Shown one piece after another: positions 41,400-50,700 of a stretch of 64,000 bases of DNA. Both the position numbers and the translations under genes were made by a program. Below the pieces are notes generated by a model that was not told the DNA's origin, did not search any database, and was given only the letters and a program-made list of their open reading frames with translations. This DNA comes from RPQJ01 sp044226195. GTDB lineage: Bacteria; Pseudomonadota; Gammaproteobacteria; Steroidobacterales; Steroidobacteraceae. How positions within the stretch are numbered: position 1 is the stretch's first letter; each line of letters begins with the position of its first letter. The stretch spans positions 4,287 through 68,286 of the forward strand of contig JBGAHO010000020.1 of assembly GCA_044226195.1 (NCBI GenBank), in the 5' to 3' direction.

Positions 41400-42479
41400 T
41401 TACTCCAGGCTCGCGAGCTGCTCGGCCTGCCATTCCTGCTGCAGCGGGCCGATCACGTCGGCGAGCGCGCCTTCCATGATCGCGGGCAGCTGGTACAGCG
41501 TGAGGTTGACGCGGTGGTCGGTCACGCGGCCCTGCGGATAGTTGTAGGTGCGGATGCGCTCGGAGCGATCGCCGCTGCCCACCTGCAGCTTGCGGTCCTG
41601 GTTCTGCTGGGCCGTCTGTTTCTGCTGCTGGGCCTCGAGCAGCCGGGCGCGCAGCAGCGCCATGGCCCGCGAGCGGTTCTTGTGCTGCGAGCGCTCGTCC
41701 TGGCACTCGACCACCACGCCGGTGGGAATGTGCGTGATACGAATCGCCGAATCCGTCTTGTTGACGTGCTGGCCGCCCGCGCCCGAGGCGCGAAACGTGT
41801 CGATGCGCAGGTCGGCCGGGTTGAGCGGCACGTCGTCGATCTCTTCCAGCTCGGGCAGGATCGCCACTGTGCACGCCGAGGTGTGGATGCGGCCCTGGGC
41901 TTCCGTGGCCGGCACGCGCTGCACGCGGTGCGCCCCGGACTCGAACTTCAGCTGCGAGTACGCACCCTTGCCGACCACCCGGCTGATGATTTCCTTGTAG
42001 CCGCCGTGCTCGCCCGCGCTCTCGCTCAGGACCTCGACCTTCCAGCCCTGGCGCTCGGCGTAGCGCGCGTACATGCGGAACAGGTCGCCGGCGAAGATCG
42101 CGGCTTCGTCACCGCCCGTGCCGGCGCGGATCTCGAGGAAGATGTTGGCGTCGTCGCGCGGGTCCTTCGGCACGAGGAGGCGCGTCAGCTCGTCGGCCTC
42201 GGCGGCGAGTTTCGCGTCGAGATCCCGCAATTCCTCGGCCGCGAGTTCGCGCATCTCGGCGTCGCCGCCCGTCGCCATCTCGGCGGTCGACCCCCGTTCC
42301 TGCTCGAGGCGGCGGTACTCGTTGAAGCGCGCGGCCACGGGCTCGAGGCGCGCATATTCCATCGACAGCTCGCGGAACTGGTTCTGGCGGCCGATCACCT
42401 CGGGGTCGGCCAGCAGGCGGCCGACTTCCTCGAAGCGCTCGACCGTCCGCTCGAGACGGCGGCGGATGGAATCCTTCAT
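41400..42479 (-). CDS. prfA: peptide chain release factor 1
   Basis: RF1 (359 aa) ends translation at UAA and UAG. The GGQ motif is at residues 235-237 (GAGGQHVNKTDSAIR); the anticodon-like tripeptide PAT/PxT region (VQRVPATEAQGRIHTS) is present, which separates RF1 from RF2. The start overlaps the hemA stop by one base (TGATG). The order hemA-prfA-prmC is classical for gammaproteobacteria. Confidence 0.97.
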   Translation of the reverse strand: MKDSIRRRLERTVERFEEVGRLLADPEVIGRQNQFRELSMEYARLEPVAARFNEYRRLEQERGSTAEMATGGDAEMRELAAEELRDLDAKLAAEADELTRLLVPKDPRDDANIFLEIRAGTGGDEAAIFAGDLFRMYARYAERQGWKVEVLSESAGEHGGYKEIISRVVGKGAYSQLKFESGAHRVQRVPATEAQGRIHTSACTVAILPELEEIDDVPLNPADLRIDTFRASGAGGQHVNKTDSAIRITHIPTGVVVECQDERSQHKNRSRAMALLRARLLEAQQQKQTAQQNQDRKLQVGSGDRSERIRTYNYPQGRVTDHRVNLTLYQLPAIMEGALADVIGPLQQEWQAEQLASLE

Positions 42480-43732
42480 CAGTCGTGCGAGTCCAGGTGA
42501 TAGATCGCAGCGATGGTGTCGATGATCTCGCCGTCGCCGCTCTCCGCGGCATCGCGCAGGCGCTGGCTCGGCGCGTGGATCAGGCGGTTGGTGAGCGTGG
42601 TCGAGATGAACTCGAGCGCTTCCTCCGGCGAGCGGCCGTGCGCCAGCATGCGCTGTGCCTGCTCGAGCGTGTGCTGGCGCACCTTCTCGGCGTCGGAGCG
42701 CAGGCGGCGGATCAGCGGCGCGGCCTCGCGCGTGCGCAGCTCGTGCTCGAAGCGCTCGACCTCGGACTGCACCAGCTCCGTCGCCTCGCGCGCCGCCGCG
42801 CGGCGACCTTCCATGTTCTCGTTCACGACCGTGTTCAGGTCGTCGATCGTGAACAGGTAGATGTCCTCGAGCTCGGCGACCTCGGCCTCGATGTCGCGCG
42901 GCACGGCGATGTCGACCATGAACATCGGCCGGCGCTTGCGGGCGCGCAGCGCCGCCGCGGTCATCTCACGGGTGATGATGGCGTTCGGCGCCGCCGTCGA
43001 GGCAACCACGATGTCGGCTTCGCGCAGGTGCGTCGGGATCTCATCCAGCGAGATCGCGAAGGCCTGGAACTCGGCGGCGAGCTCGCGCGCACGATCGATG
43101 CTGCGGTTGGCGACGATCATGCGCCGCAGGCCGTCGGCGTGGAGGTGGCGGGCGGCGAGGGCGATGGTCTCGCCGGCGCCGACCAGCAGTGCCGTGCGGT
43201 TCTCGAAGCTGGCGAACACGGTCTTGGCCATGGCCACGGCGGCCGACGCGACCGAGACCGCGTTGGCGCCGATCTTGGTCTCGGTGCGCACGCGCTTGGC
43301 GACGGAGAAGGTGGCCTGGAACAGCCGGTTGAGCACCGGGCCGGTCGTGCCGGCTTCCTGTGCGACGCGGTACGACTCCTTGAGCTGGCCGAGGATCTGC
43401 GACTCGCCGAGCACCATCGAGTCGAGGCCGGACGCCACCGAGAAGGCGTGCTCGACGGCCTTCACCGCGTCGTGGTGGTACAGGCACTGGTGGATCGAGC
43501 CACCGAGCTGGTGGTACTGGGCCAGCCACCGCCCGAGCTCCGAAGACTCGCCGTCGGTGACGCAGTACAGCTCGGTCCGGTTGCAGGTCGAGACGATCAG
43601 CGACTCGCGGATCTCCGGCAGGGCCTTGAGTTCCTTGAGGGCGTCCGGGATCCGCGCCGGCTCGAAGACCACGCGCTCCCGGACTTCCACGGGAGCCGTG
43701 CGGTGATTGATGCCGACGACGACGAGAGACAT
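42479..43732 (-). CDS. hemA: glutamyl-tRNA reductase
   Basis: HemA (417 aa) reduces Glu-tRNA(Glu) to glutamate-1-semialdehyde, the first step of C5 tetrapyrrole synthesis. The motifs GINHRTAPVEVRERV, the catalytic cysteine in STCNRTELY, and the NADPH fold VGAGETIALAARHL are clear. The ATG at 43732 gives a normal length; upstream in-frame codons cross into the divergent gene. The organism therefore needs haem or, as metFH suggests, cobalamin precursors from this route. Confidence 0.96.
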   Translation of the reverse strand: MSLVVVGINHRTAPVEVRERVVFEPARIPDALKELKALPEIRESLIVSTCNRTELYCVTDGESSELGRWLAQYHQLGGSIHQCLYHHDAVKAVEHAFSVASGLDSMVLGESQILGQLKESYRVAQEAGTTGPVLNRLFQATFSVAKRVRTETKIGANAVSVASAAVAMAKTVFASFENRTALLVGAGETIALAARHLHADGLRRMIVANRSIDRARELAAEFQAFAISLDEIPTHLREADIVVASTAAPNAIITREMTAAALRARKRRPMFMVDIAVPRDIEAEVAELEDIYLFTIDDLNTVVNENMEGRRAAAREATELVQSEVERFEHELRTREAAPLIRRLRSDAEKVRQHTLEQAQRMLAHGRSPEEALEFISTTLTNRLIHAPSQRLRDAAESGDGEIIDTIAAIYHLDSHD

Positions 43733-43807
43733 TCCTGTTCCAGTTGGGAAAAGTCGCGAAATTCTGGGTGAACCGGACAGGCAACACAAGTCGCATTCGC
43801 CTTCCGC

Positions 43808-43813
43808 TATAGT
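43808..43813 (+). promoter_or_regulatory. -10 element close to the TPR lipoprotein start
   Basis: TATAGT matches 5 of 6 of the sigma-70 -10 consensus and ends only nine bases before the ATG at 43823. Transcription would start about two to four bases before the ATG, giving an almost leaderless mRNA. No good -35 is seen. Confidence 0.35.
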
Positions 43814-43822
43814 GGGCCGGCC

Positions 43823-45508
43823 ATGCCTATCCGCATTTGCCGCGTCCTCGTTTCGCAGGCCCTCGTGGGTCTCGTCCTCCTGGCCGGATGCACGCCCTCC
43901 GCCGCGGTCCGCCCGCAATCCGCGCCCGTCTCATCGGATCCGAAGGCGCTGCTGACCGAGGCGGATGCCGCCCTGGCGCGCGGCGACCTCGTGGCCGCTG
44001 CCGCGGCCTACCGGCGTGCCGCGGAGCTCTCGGGCGACGAAGCCGTGGCGGAGCAGGCCACGCGGGCCGCCTACGACAGTCACCAGTTGCGTGCGGCCGC
44101 CGGGGCTGCGCAGCGCTGGCTCACGATCAACCCGACCAGCGAAGAGGCGCGCCGGTACGCGGGCATGGCGGCCCTGCGCCTGCACCAGCTCGACGAGGCC
44201 GAGGCCGAGTTCAGCCAGTTGCTGGACACCGCCTACATCAGCCCGGCCGCGGGGTTCCTCGCGCTCCTGCCGGTCATGGGCGACGAAGGCATCCCGACCG
44301 ACGTGACCGAGTTGCTGCGTCGCCTGGTGGCGAAGCGGCCGAAGGTAGCCGAGGGCCACTACGCGCTCGCCAACGCGGCCCTGCGCTCCGAGAATTTCGC
44401 GCTCGCGCTGTCCTCGGCGCAGCAGGCGACCACGCTGGCGCCTTACTGGACACCCGCGAAGCTGATGCTCGCGCGCGCGACCGTCGCAGCCGGCAAGGAG
44501 GACGAGGGCCTCGCGATGGCGCGCGACCTCGTCACCGCGCCGGATTCCGACATCGCGACCCAGCTCGAATATGCGCTGCTGCTCGCCGGCACCGGCCACG
44601 ACGAGGAAGCGCGCGCCATGCTCACGCCGTATGCCACCGGGCAGACGGTGATCCCGGGAGCGATCCGCAGCCTCGGGGCGATGGACCTCGATGCCGGCGC
44701 GCTTGACGATGCACAGCGCCACTTCGAAGACCTGTTGTCGACCGGGGCGCAATCGTACGAGTCGATGTACTTCCTCGGCGTCATCGCCGAGCGCCGCAAG
44801 GACCCCGAGCGCGCGCTGCGCTATTACAGCCGCGTGCAGGGCGGCGACTACGCGATCCTCGCGCAGCAGCGCGTGGCCCGCATTCGCGCGGACAAATCGG
44901 GACTGGCGGCCGGACTCGAGCATCTCGAGCAGTTCGCCCACGCACAGCCGCAGAACGGACCGCAGCTCATCGCGGCGCGGGCGGCGCTGGCCTCCGCGAT
45001 GGACGACGAGAAGCAGGCGCTCGCCATCCTCGACGACGGGATCCGCCGCTACCCGGACCTGCTCAGCCTGCGCATGGATCGCATCTTCCTGTACGAGCGC
45101 ACGGGCAAGGACGACGCAGCGGTGCGCGACCTGCGCGCGCTGCTCGCCGAGCGACCGGGCGATGCCGTGGTGCAGAACGCGCTCGGCTACACCCTCGCCG
45201 ATCACGGCCGGCAACTGGAGGAAGCGCAGGGGCTGATCGATGCCGCGCTCGCGCAGTCGCCGGACAGCGCGGCCATCCTCGACAGCAAGGGCTGGCTGCT
45301 GCACAAGCAGGGCAAGCACGAGGAAGCGCTGGCCTATCTCGAGCGCTCGCGCAGCTTCGGCAACGACCCCGAGATCGACCTGCACGTCGGCGAGGTGCAG
45401 TGGGCACTCGGCCGTCCGCAGGACGCGCGCAAGACCTGGCAGGACGGGCTCGCCAAGTACCCGGAGAATCGGCCGTTGCAGGAGCGCCTCAAGCGGGCCG
45501 GACCCTGA
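43823..45508 (+). CDS. TPR-repeat lipoprotein
   Basis: The 561-aa product has a lipoprotein signal (LVLLAGC, Cys23) and about ten tetratricopeptide-like helical pairs, for example ALLTEADAALARGDLVAAAAAYRRA and DSKGWLLHKQGKHEEALAYLERS. It is probably an envelope scaffold. A TPR protein of this type is commonly encoded between hemA and lolB in gammaproteobacteria, and may take part in outer-membrane assembly, but no function is proven from sequence. The stop overlaps the lolB ATG (TGATG). Confidence 0.85.
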   Translation: MPIRICRVLVSQALVGLVLLAGCTPSAAVRPQSAPVSSDPKALLTEADAALARGDLVAAAAAYRRAAELSGDEAVAEQATRAAYDSHQLRAAAGAAQRWLTINPTSEEARRYAGMAALRLHQLDEAEAEFSQLLDTAYISPAAGFLALLPVMGDEGIPTDVTELLRRLVAKRPKVAEGHYALANAALRSENFALALSSAQQATTLAPYWTPAKLMLARATVAAGKEDEGLAMARDLVTAPDSDIATQLEYALLLAGTGHDEEARAMLTPYATGQTVIPGAIRSLGAMDLDAGALDDAQRHFEDLLSTGAQSYESMYFLGVIAERRKDPERALRYYSRVQGGDYAILAQQRVARIRADKSGLAAGLEHLEQFAHAQPQNGPQLIAARAALASAMDDEKQALAILDDGIRRYPDLLSLRMDRIFLYERTGKDDAAVRDLRALLAERPGDAVVQNALGYTLADHGRQLEEAQGLIDAALAQSPDSAAILDSKGWLLHKQGKHEEALAYLERSRSFGNDPEIDLHVGEVQWALGRPQDARKTWQDGLAKYPENRPLQERLKRAGP

Positions 45509-46101
45509 TGCGCCGCGGTGCCTGGATCCTGGCCGCGCTGGTACTCGCGGGGTGCGCGGTCTCGCCGCGCGCTCCCGAAGTCACCGGACGCACCGTCGAT
45601 GCGCAACAGGTGCGGGACTGGTCAGCCCGCGGCCGGCTCGCGCTCGCGGTCGGGTCGGACGGGGGCAGCGGCAGCTTCGTCTGGACCCAGCGTGGCGACG
45701 TCGCCCAGGTGCGCGTCCAGGGGCCGCTCGGCGTCGGCGCGCTCGACATCGTGACCGATGGCGACTCGCTGACGGTATCCGATGCCGCCGGACAACGGCT
45801 CGATGCCGACGCCGCGCGCGAGCAGTTGCGCCAGCGACTCGGAGCGGACCTGCCGCTGGCCCAGATGCGTTACTGGCTGCTGGGCCTCGCCGCGCCCGGC
45901 GCGCCGGCCCGTCTGGAGGCGCAGGACGGCCGGCCCCGGAGCCTGGAGCAGGCGGGCTGGACCGTGCGGTATGAAGCGCTCGCTGCGATCCAGGGCTGGG
46001 ATGTCCCGCAGCGCCTGACCGCGAGCCGCGAGTCGGCCCGGGTCCGCCTGATCGTCGACGAGTGGCAACTGCCGCCGGCCGGCACCGGGGCATCGCCGTG
46101 A
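45508..46101 (+). CDS. lolB: outer membrane lipoprotein receptor LolB
   Basis: LolB (197 aa) takes lipoproteins from periplasmic LolA and inserts them in the outer membrane. It is itself a lipoprotein: LVLAGC with Cys16. The body has the LolB pattern WSARGRLALAV...GSFVWTQRGD, and YWLLGLAAPG, with a concave beta-barrel fold expected. It lies between the TPR gene and ispE with overlaps on both sides. Confidence 0.93.
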   Translation: MRRGAWILAALVLAGCAVSPRAPEVTGRTVDAQQVRDWSARGRLALAVGSDGGSGSFVWTQRGDVAQVRVQGPLGVGALDIVTDGDSLTVSDAAGQRLDADAAREQLRQRLGADLPLAQMRYWLLGLAAPGAPARLEAQDGRPRSLEQAGWTVRYEALAAIQGWDVPQRLTASRESARVRLIVDEWQLPPAGTGASP

Positions 46102-46991
46102 CGACGGCCGAACCGCTCGGACTCCCCGACCCCTGGCCGGCTCCGGGCAAGCTGAACCTGTGCCTGCACATCGTCGGACGACGGGCCGACGGCTACCACC
46201 TGCTGCAGACCGCCTTCCAGTTCATCGATCTCGCGGACGACCTGCGCTTCTGGCAGCGCCCCCCAGGCATCATCGAGCGGATGGGCGACGTGCCGGGCGT
46301 GGCGCCGGAGGACGACCTGACCATCCGCGCAGCCCGGGCGCTCGCCGCGGCCGGTCGAACCGAGGCCGGAGTGGCGATCGGGGTCGGCAAGAATCTCCCG
46401 ATGCAGGGAGGAGTGGGCGGCGGGAGCTCCGACGCTGCCACCGTCCTGGTTGCCCTGAACGAATTGTGGGGGCTCGGCCTCGACGTCGACGCGCTCGCGA
46501 CCCTCGGTCTGAAACTCGGGGCCGACGTGCCGGTCTTCGTGCGTCAGCAGGCCGCCTGGGCGGAGGGCGTGGGCGAAGTGCTGACGCCGGCCGAGTTTCC
46601 CGAGGCCACCTACCTGCTGGTGCGGCCCGACGCCGCGGTCGGCACGGCGGAAATCTTCAAAGCCCCTGAATTGACAAGGGATTCGCCGGTAATCACAATT
46701 CGCGGTTTCCTGCAGGACGGTGGCCGCAACGATTGCGAGCCGGTGGTCCGGCGCCGCCATCCGGCGGTGGCCGAGGCGCTCGACTGGCTTGGGCGGTTCG
46801 GTCCGGCGCGACTCACGGGCACGGGCTCGTGCGTGTTCGCGACGATGGCGGATGCGGAGGCGGCCGCGGCTGCGCTCGCGCAACTGCCGTCGCGCTGGCG
46901 AGGCTGGGTGGTGCGCGGACGCAATCGCTCGCCACTCGCCGACCGGCTCGCGCACGAGCGGCGAGGCCGGCACGCGGGCCGCGGTGGCTGA
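46098..46991 (+). CDS. ispE: 4-diphosphocytidyl-2-C-methyl-D-erythritol kinase
   Basis: IspE (297 aa) phosphorylates CDP-methylerythritol in the MEP isoprenoid pathway. It is a GHMP kinase: PAPGKLNLCLHIVGRRADGYH at the N-terminus and the ATP loop PMQGGVGGGSSDAA. The GTG at 46098 overlaps the lolB stop (GTGA) and gives a normal length; an ATG at 46062 inside lolB would add 12 residues. tRNA-Gln starts nine bases after the stop, the standard arrangement. Confidence 0.95.
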   Translation: MTTAEPLGLPDPWPAPGKLNLCLHIVGRRADGYHLLQTAFQFIDLADDLRFWQRPPGIIERMGDVPGVAPEDDLTIRAARALAAAGRTEAGVAIGVGKNLPMQGGVGGGSSDAATVLVALNELWGLGLDVDALATLGLKLGADVPVFVRQQAAWAEGVGEVLTPAEFPEATYLLVRPDAAVGTAEIFKAPELTRDSPVITIRGFLQDGGRNDCEPVVRRRHPAVAEALDWLGRFGPARLTGTGSCVFATMADAEAAAAALAQLPSRWRGWVVRGRNRSPLADRLAHERRGRHAGRGG

Positions 46992-47000
46992 CGTATGCGT

Positions 47001-47075
47001 TGGGGTGTCGCCAAGCGGTAAGGCAGCGGGTTTTGATCCCGCCATACGGAGGTTCGAATCCTTCCACCCCAGCCA
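47001..47075 (+). tRNA. tRNA-Gln (anticodon TTG), CCA encoded
   Basis: A 75-nt cloverleaf: acceptor TGGGGTG pairs with CACCCCA, anticodon stem GCGGG/CCCGC holds the loop TTTTGAT (anticodon TTG), the T-arm carries GGTTCGAATCC, and CCA is encoded at the end. It closely follows the E. coli tRNA-Gln pattern. Position between ispE and prs is conserved in gammaproteobacteria, so it is probably processed from that transcript. Confidence 0.97.
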
Positions 47076-47153
47076 GCCCGCGCGGCGGCTGGTGTCGATG
47101 TCCGGGAGGCGGGCGCGGTCCGCTTCCCACGGTTTTTGGCAGAGAGGCTTCGG

Positions 47154-48107
47154 ATGGACGGCCCGTCGATCGCGGTGTTCACCGGCAATGCGAATCCGGC
47201 GCTGGCGCAGGACATCGCGCGCTACCTGCAGCTTCCGCTCGGGCGCGCGCACGTCGGCCGCTTCAGCGACGGCGAGGTGACGGTCGAGCTGATGGAAAAC
47301 GTGCGCGGGCGCGACGTGTTCGTCGTGCAGTCCACGTGCCCGCCGGCCAACGACCACCTGATGGAGCTGCTGGTGATGGTCGATGCGTGCCGACGCGCAT
47401 CGGCCGGCCGCCTCACCGCGGTGATGCCGTATTTCGGCTACGCCCGCCAGGATCGCCGCCCGCGCGCCACGCGCGTCGCGATCACGGCGAAGGTGATTGC
47501 CAACATGCTCGCCGGCGTCGGCGTGCATCGCGTGCTGACGGTCGACCTGCACGCCGACCAGATCCAGGGGTTCTTCGACATCCCCGTGGACAACGTGTAC
47601 AGCTCGCCGGTGCTGCTCGGCGAGGTGTGGAAGCAGAAATACGACGACCTGGTGGTCGTCTCGCCGGACGTCGGCGGCGTGGTGCGCGCGCGCGCGATCG
47701 CCAAGCGGCTCGACGACGCGGACCTCGCGATCATCGACAAGCGTCGCCCGCGGGCAAACGTGTCGGAGGTCATGAACATCATCGGCGAGGTCGAGGGCAA
47801 GAGCTGCGTCCTCGTCGACGACATGGTGGATACCGCGGGCACGCTGTGCCAGGCGGCGAAGGCATTGAAGGATCACGGCGCGAAGCGCGTGGCCGCGTAC
47901 ATCACGCACCCCGTGCTGTCCGGCCCCGCCATCGACCGCATCGAGGCCTCGGGGCTGGACGAGCTGGTGGTGACGGACACGATCCCGCTGCGCGAGAACG
48001 CGCTGGCGTGCCGCAAGATCCGCCAGCTTTCGGTGGCCGGCCTCCTCGCGGAGACCATGCGCCGCATCCGCGACGAGGAGAGCGTGAGCTCGCTCTACCT
48101 CGACTGA
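47154..48107 (+). CDS. prs: ribose-phosphate diphosphokinase (PRPP synthetase)
   Basis: This is the housekeeping PRPP synthetase of 317 aa. It has the conserved MPYFGYARQDRR loop, the catalytic/regulatory TVDLHADQIQGFFDIPVDN, and the PRPP-binding LVDDMVDTAGT. The ATG at 47154 has GAGAGG seven bases upstream. PRPP feeds nucleotide, histidine and tryptophan synthesis. A second, divergent paralogue lies at 58230. Confidence 0.96.
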   Translation: MDGPSIAVFTGNANPALAQDIARYLQLPLGRAHVGRFSDGEVTVELMENVRGRDVFVVQSTCPPANDHLMELLVMVDACRRASAGRLTAVMPYFGYARQDRRPRATRVAITAKVIANMLAGVGVHRVLTVDLHADQIQGFFDIPVDNVYSSPVLLGEVWKQKYDDLVVVSPDVGGVVRARAIAKRLDDADLAIIDKRRPRANVSEVMNIIGEVEGKSCVLVDDMVDTAGTLCQAAKALKDHGAKRVAAYITHPVLSGPAIDRIEASGLDELVVTDTIPLRENALACRKIRQLSVAGLLAETMRRIRDEESVSSLYLD

Positions 48108-48173
48108 TTTTACGGGTGTCCCGCGGGATTGGTCGCGATCCGCGGGGCGATTTGACGACAACTGGAGACACAC

Positions 48174-48884
48174 ATGAAAACCGCATTCGAACTCGCCGCC
48201 GAGTTCCGTGACGCCGAGGGCAAAGGTGCGAGCCGCCGCCTGCGTCGCGTGAACAAGGTCCCCGCCATCCTCTACGGTGGCCACCGTGAACCGCGCGCCC
48301 TGGCGCTCGATCACACCAAGCTCCTGCTGATGCTCGACAACGAGCGCTTCTACTCCACCATCATCAACCTGAAGGTGGGCGAGCTGAGCCAGGCGGCGAT
48401 CCTGAAGGACGTCCAGCGCCATCCGGCGAAGAACGCCGTGCTGCACGTCGACCTGCAGCGGGTCCTCGAGGACGAGAAGATCCGCATCACGATCCCGCTG
48501 CACTTCAAGGGCGAGGCCGCTTCGCCGGGCGTGAAGGCCGGCGGAGTCGTTTCGCACCTGCGCAACGAAGTCGAGGTCAGCTGCCTGCCGAAGGACCTGC
48601 CGGAGTTCGTGGACGTGGACCTGTCGGGCGTCGGCATCAACCAGATGCTGTACCTCGCGGACCTCAAGCTGCCGGAAGGCGTCGAGATCCTCGAACTGAG
48701 CCACGGGCGCAATTCGCCGATCGTCTCGATCCACCACGCGCGTGCCGAGGAAGTCGAAACGCCGGCGGCCGAAGCGGCTGCGGGCGCGGCAGCAGCGGCT
48801 CCGGCTGCGGGCGCGGCTCCGGCGGCGGCGGCGGCTGCCAAGCCGGCGGCCGATGCCAAGGCCGGCAAGGACGCGAAGAAGTAA
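48174..48884 (+). CDS. rplY: 50S ribosomal protein bL25 (CTC form)
   Basis: The 236-aa protein has the 5S rRNA-binding bL25 domain (residues about 1-90, RRLRRVNKVPAILYGG) and a C-terminal CTC/TL5 domain (about 95-190). The last 45 residues are almost only Ala, Pro, Lys and Gly, a common flexible tail. The ATG has TGGAGA in front. In the 66-base gap after prs a 7-bp stem at 48120-48146 is visible without a T run. Confidence 0.95.
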   Translation: MKTAFELAAEFRDAEGKGASRRLRRVNKVPAILYGGHREPRALALDHTKLLLMLDNERFYSTIINLKVGELSQAAILKDVQRHPAKNAVLHVDLQRVLEDEKIRITIPLHFKGEAASPGVKAGGVVSHLRNEVEVSCLPKDLPEFVDVDLSGVGINQMLYLADLKLPEGVEILELSHGRNSPIVSIHHARAEEVETPAAEAAAGAAAAAPAAGAAPAAAAAAKPAADAKAGKDAKK

Positions 48885-48904
48885 GACGCGTACCGGTCGT
48901 GAAC

Positions 48905-48938
48905 GACGGGCCGTCCTTTGGGGCGGCCCGTCTTCTTT
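48905..48938 (+). terminator. rho-independent terminator after rplY
   Basis: GACGGGCCG pairs with CGGCCCGTC (9 bp, 10-base loop) followed by TTCTTT, 20 bases after the rplY stop. pth begins 36 bases later and would need its own or a read-through transcript. Confidence 0.85.
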
Positions 48939-48974
48939 CACTTCCCGGCATCGCCCCGCAGGACGCATCCATCC

Positions 48975-49559
48975 ATGGCCGGCACACCGCTGCAGATCGT
49001 CGTCGGACTCGGCAACCCGGGCCCCGAGCATCGCCTCACGCGGCACAACGCGGGCTTCTGGTTCGTGGACGCGCTCGCGCGCGTGCACAGCGCGCCGTTC
49101 CGGCCGCATGCGCGCTACCAGGGTGAGATCGCCAAGGTCACGCACGAAGGGCACGAGCTGATCCTGCTCAAGCCGCAGACCTACATGAACCGCAGCGGCC
49201 TCGCGATCCGCGCGCTCGTCGACTACGTGAAGGCGCCCGTCACCGAGGTGCTGGTCGTGCACGACGAGCTCGACCTGCCGCCGGGCACCGCGCGGCTGAA
49301 GTTCGGCGGCGGTCACGGCGGGCACAACGGGTTGCGCGACACGATCACGCACTGCGGGCCGGATTTCTGGCGCCTGCGCGTCGGCATCGGCCACCCGGGC
49401 GACAAGTCGCAGGTCATCGACTACGTCCTGCAGCGGGCGTCGTCCGCAGACGAGCAGGCCATCATCGGCAGCGTGTCGGCCGGGCTCGAATCGCTGGCCG
49501 TGTTCCTGCGCGACGGCGCCGAGCGCGCCATGAAGCAGCTGCACACCGCGGAGAAGTAA
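48975..49559 (+). CDS. pth: peptidyl-tRNA hydrolase
   Basis: Pth (194 aa) releases tRNA from peptidyl-tRNA dropped by ribosomes. Signatures: VVGLGNPGPEHRLTRHNAGFWFVD with the catalytic His in TRHNAG, LKPQTYMNRSG, and GGGHGGHNGLRD. The ATG at 48975 starts the conserved part; the stop overlaps the ychF start as TAATG. Confidence 0.96.
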   Translation: MAGTPLQIVVGLGNPGPEHRLTRHNAGFWFVDALARVHSAPFRPHARYQGEIAKVTHEGHELILLKPQTYMNRSGLAIRALVDYVKAPVTEVLVVHDELDLPPGTARLKFGGGHGGHNGLRDTITHCGPDFWRLRVGIGHPGDKSQVIDYVLQRASSADEQAIIGSVSAGLESLAVFLRDGAERAMKQLHTAEK

Positions 49560-50656
49560 TGGGCATCAAGTGCGGCATCGTGGGCTTGCCGAACGTCGGC
49601 AAGTCGACGCTCTTCAACGCGGTCACGCAGGCGCAAAACGCCGCGGCCGCCAACTATCCCTTCTGCACGATCGATCCGAACGTCGGCGTGGTGCCGGTGC
49701 CGGACGCGCGTCTCAAGGCGCTCGCGGCGATCGTGAAGCCCGAGAAGATCCTGCCGACCACCGTCGAGTTCGTCGACATCGCGGGTCTCGTGGCCGGCGC
49801 GTCGAAGGGCGAGGGCCTCGGCAACAAGTTCCTCGCGCACATCCGCGAGACCGACGCGATCGCGCACGTCGTGCGCTGCTTCGAGAACGACGACATCGTG
49901 CACGTGTCGGGCAAGGTCGATCCGCTGCGCGACATCGACGTGATCAACACCGAGCTCGCGCTCGCCGACCTCGATACCGTCGAGCGCGGTCATCGCCGTG
50001 CCGAGAAGGACGCCAAGGCGGGCGACAAGGACGCGATCAAGCTGCGCGACCTGCTGAAGCGCATGCAGCAGCACCTCGATTCGGGCAAGCCGGCGCGTAC
50101 GCTGCCGATGGATGCCGCGACCGAGAAGCCGCTGCTGCGCGAGTTCTGCCTGATCACGCTGAAGCCGCTGATGTACGTCGCGAACGTGGCCGAGGGCGGC
50201 TTCAAGGACAACCCGCACCTCGCCGCCGTCGAGATGCGTGCGGCGGAAGAGGGCGCCGACGTGGTGCCGGTGTGCGCGGCCATCGAGGCCGAGATCGCGC
50301 AGCTCGACGAGGAGGATCGCATCGCGTTCCTCGAAGAGCTGGGCCTGCACGAGCCGGGCCTCGATCGCGTGATCCGCGCGGCGTATCACCTGCTCGGGCT
50401 GCTGACGTTCTTCACCGCGGGCGTCAAGGAAGTGCGCGCGTGGACGACGCACATCGGCGCACTGGCGCCGCAGGCGGCGGGCGAAATCCACACGGATTTC
50501 GAGAAGGGCTTCATCCGCGCCGAGGTGATCTCCTACGAGGACTTCATCGCGCTCAAGGGCGAGCAGGGCGCCAAGGAAGCCGGCAAGATGCGCCTCGAGG
50601 GCAAGGAATACGTCGTCCGCGAGGGCGACGTCATGCACTTCCGCTTCAACGTCTAG
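49559..50656 (+). CDS. ychF: redox-regulated ATPase YchF
   Basis: YchF (365 aa) is an Obg-related P-loop NTPase that prefers ATP. Visible are the G1 motif GLPNVGKST, the FCTIDPNVGVVPVPD segment, the central helical insertion, and a C-terminal TGS domain ending MHFRFNV. It is conserved next to pth and binds ribosomes; in E. coli it affects oxidative stress response. The TAG stop shares its last base with the 17-nt repeat. Confidence 0.96.
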   Translation: MGIKCGIVGLPNVGKSTLFNAVTQAQNAAAANYPFCTIDPNVGVVPVPDARLKALAAIVKPEKILPTTVEFVDIAGLVAGASKGEGLGNKFLAHIRETDAIAHVVRCFENDDIVHVSGKVDPLRDIDVINTELALADLDTVERGHRRAEKDAKAGDKDAIKLRDLLKRMQQHLDSGKPARTLPMDAATEKPLLREFCLITLKPLMYVANVAEGGFKDNPHLAAVEMRAAEEGADVVPVCAAIEAEIAQLDEEDRIAFLEELGLHEPGLDRVIRAAYHLLGLLTFFTAGVKEVRAWTTHIGALAPQAAGEIHTDFEKGFIRAEVISYEDFIALKGEQGAKEAGKMRLEGKEYVVREGDVMHFRFNV

Positions 50657-50672
50657 GGGACATTCCTCTTTT
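50656..50672 (+). repeat. 17-nt repeat GGGGACATTCCTCTTTT, copy 2
   Basis: It starts within the ychF stop codon and reads in the same sense as ychF. Together with the inverted copy at 51899-51915 it brackets the glycerophosphodiesterase gene. Confidence 0.7.
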
Positions 50673-50700
50673 TCCGGCCCGGTCTTGTAGACTCCCGGGC

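Noticed and set aside
48120..48146. Hairpin in the prs-rplY gap as a ribosomal-protein autoregulation site or terminator
   Set aside because: Only a 7-bp stem with a 13-base loop and no T run; no evidence of a regulatory motif.
45870..49544. 1224-codon open frame on the minus strand across lolB, ispE, tRNA-Gln, prs, rplY and pth
   Set aside because: Complement of well identified genes and of a tRNA; low-complexity composition.
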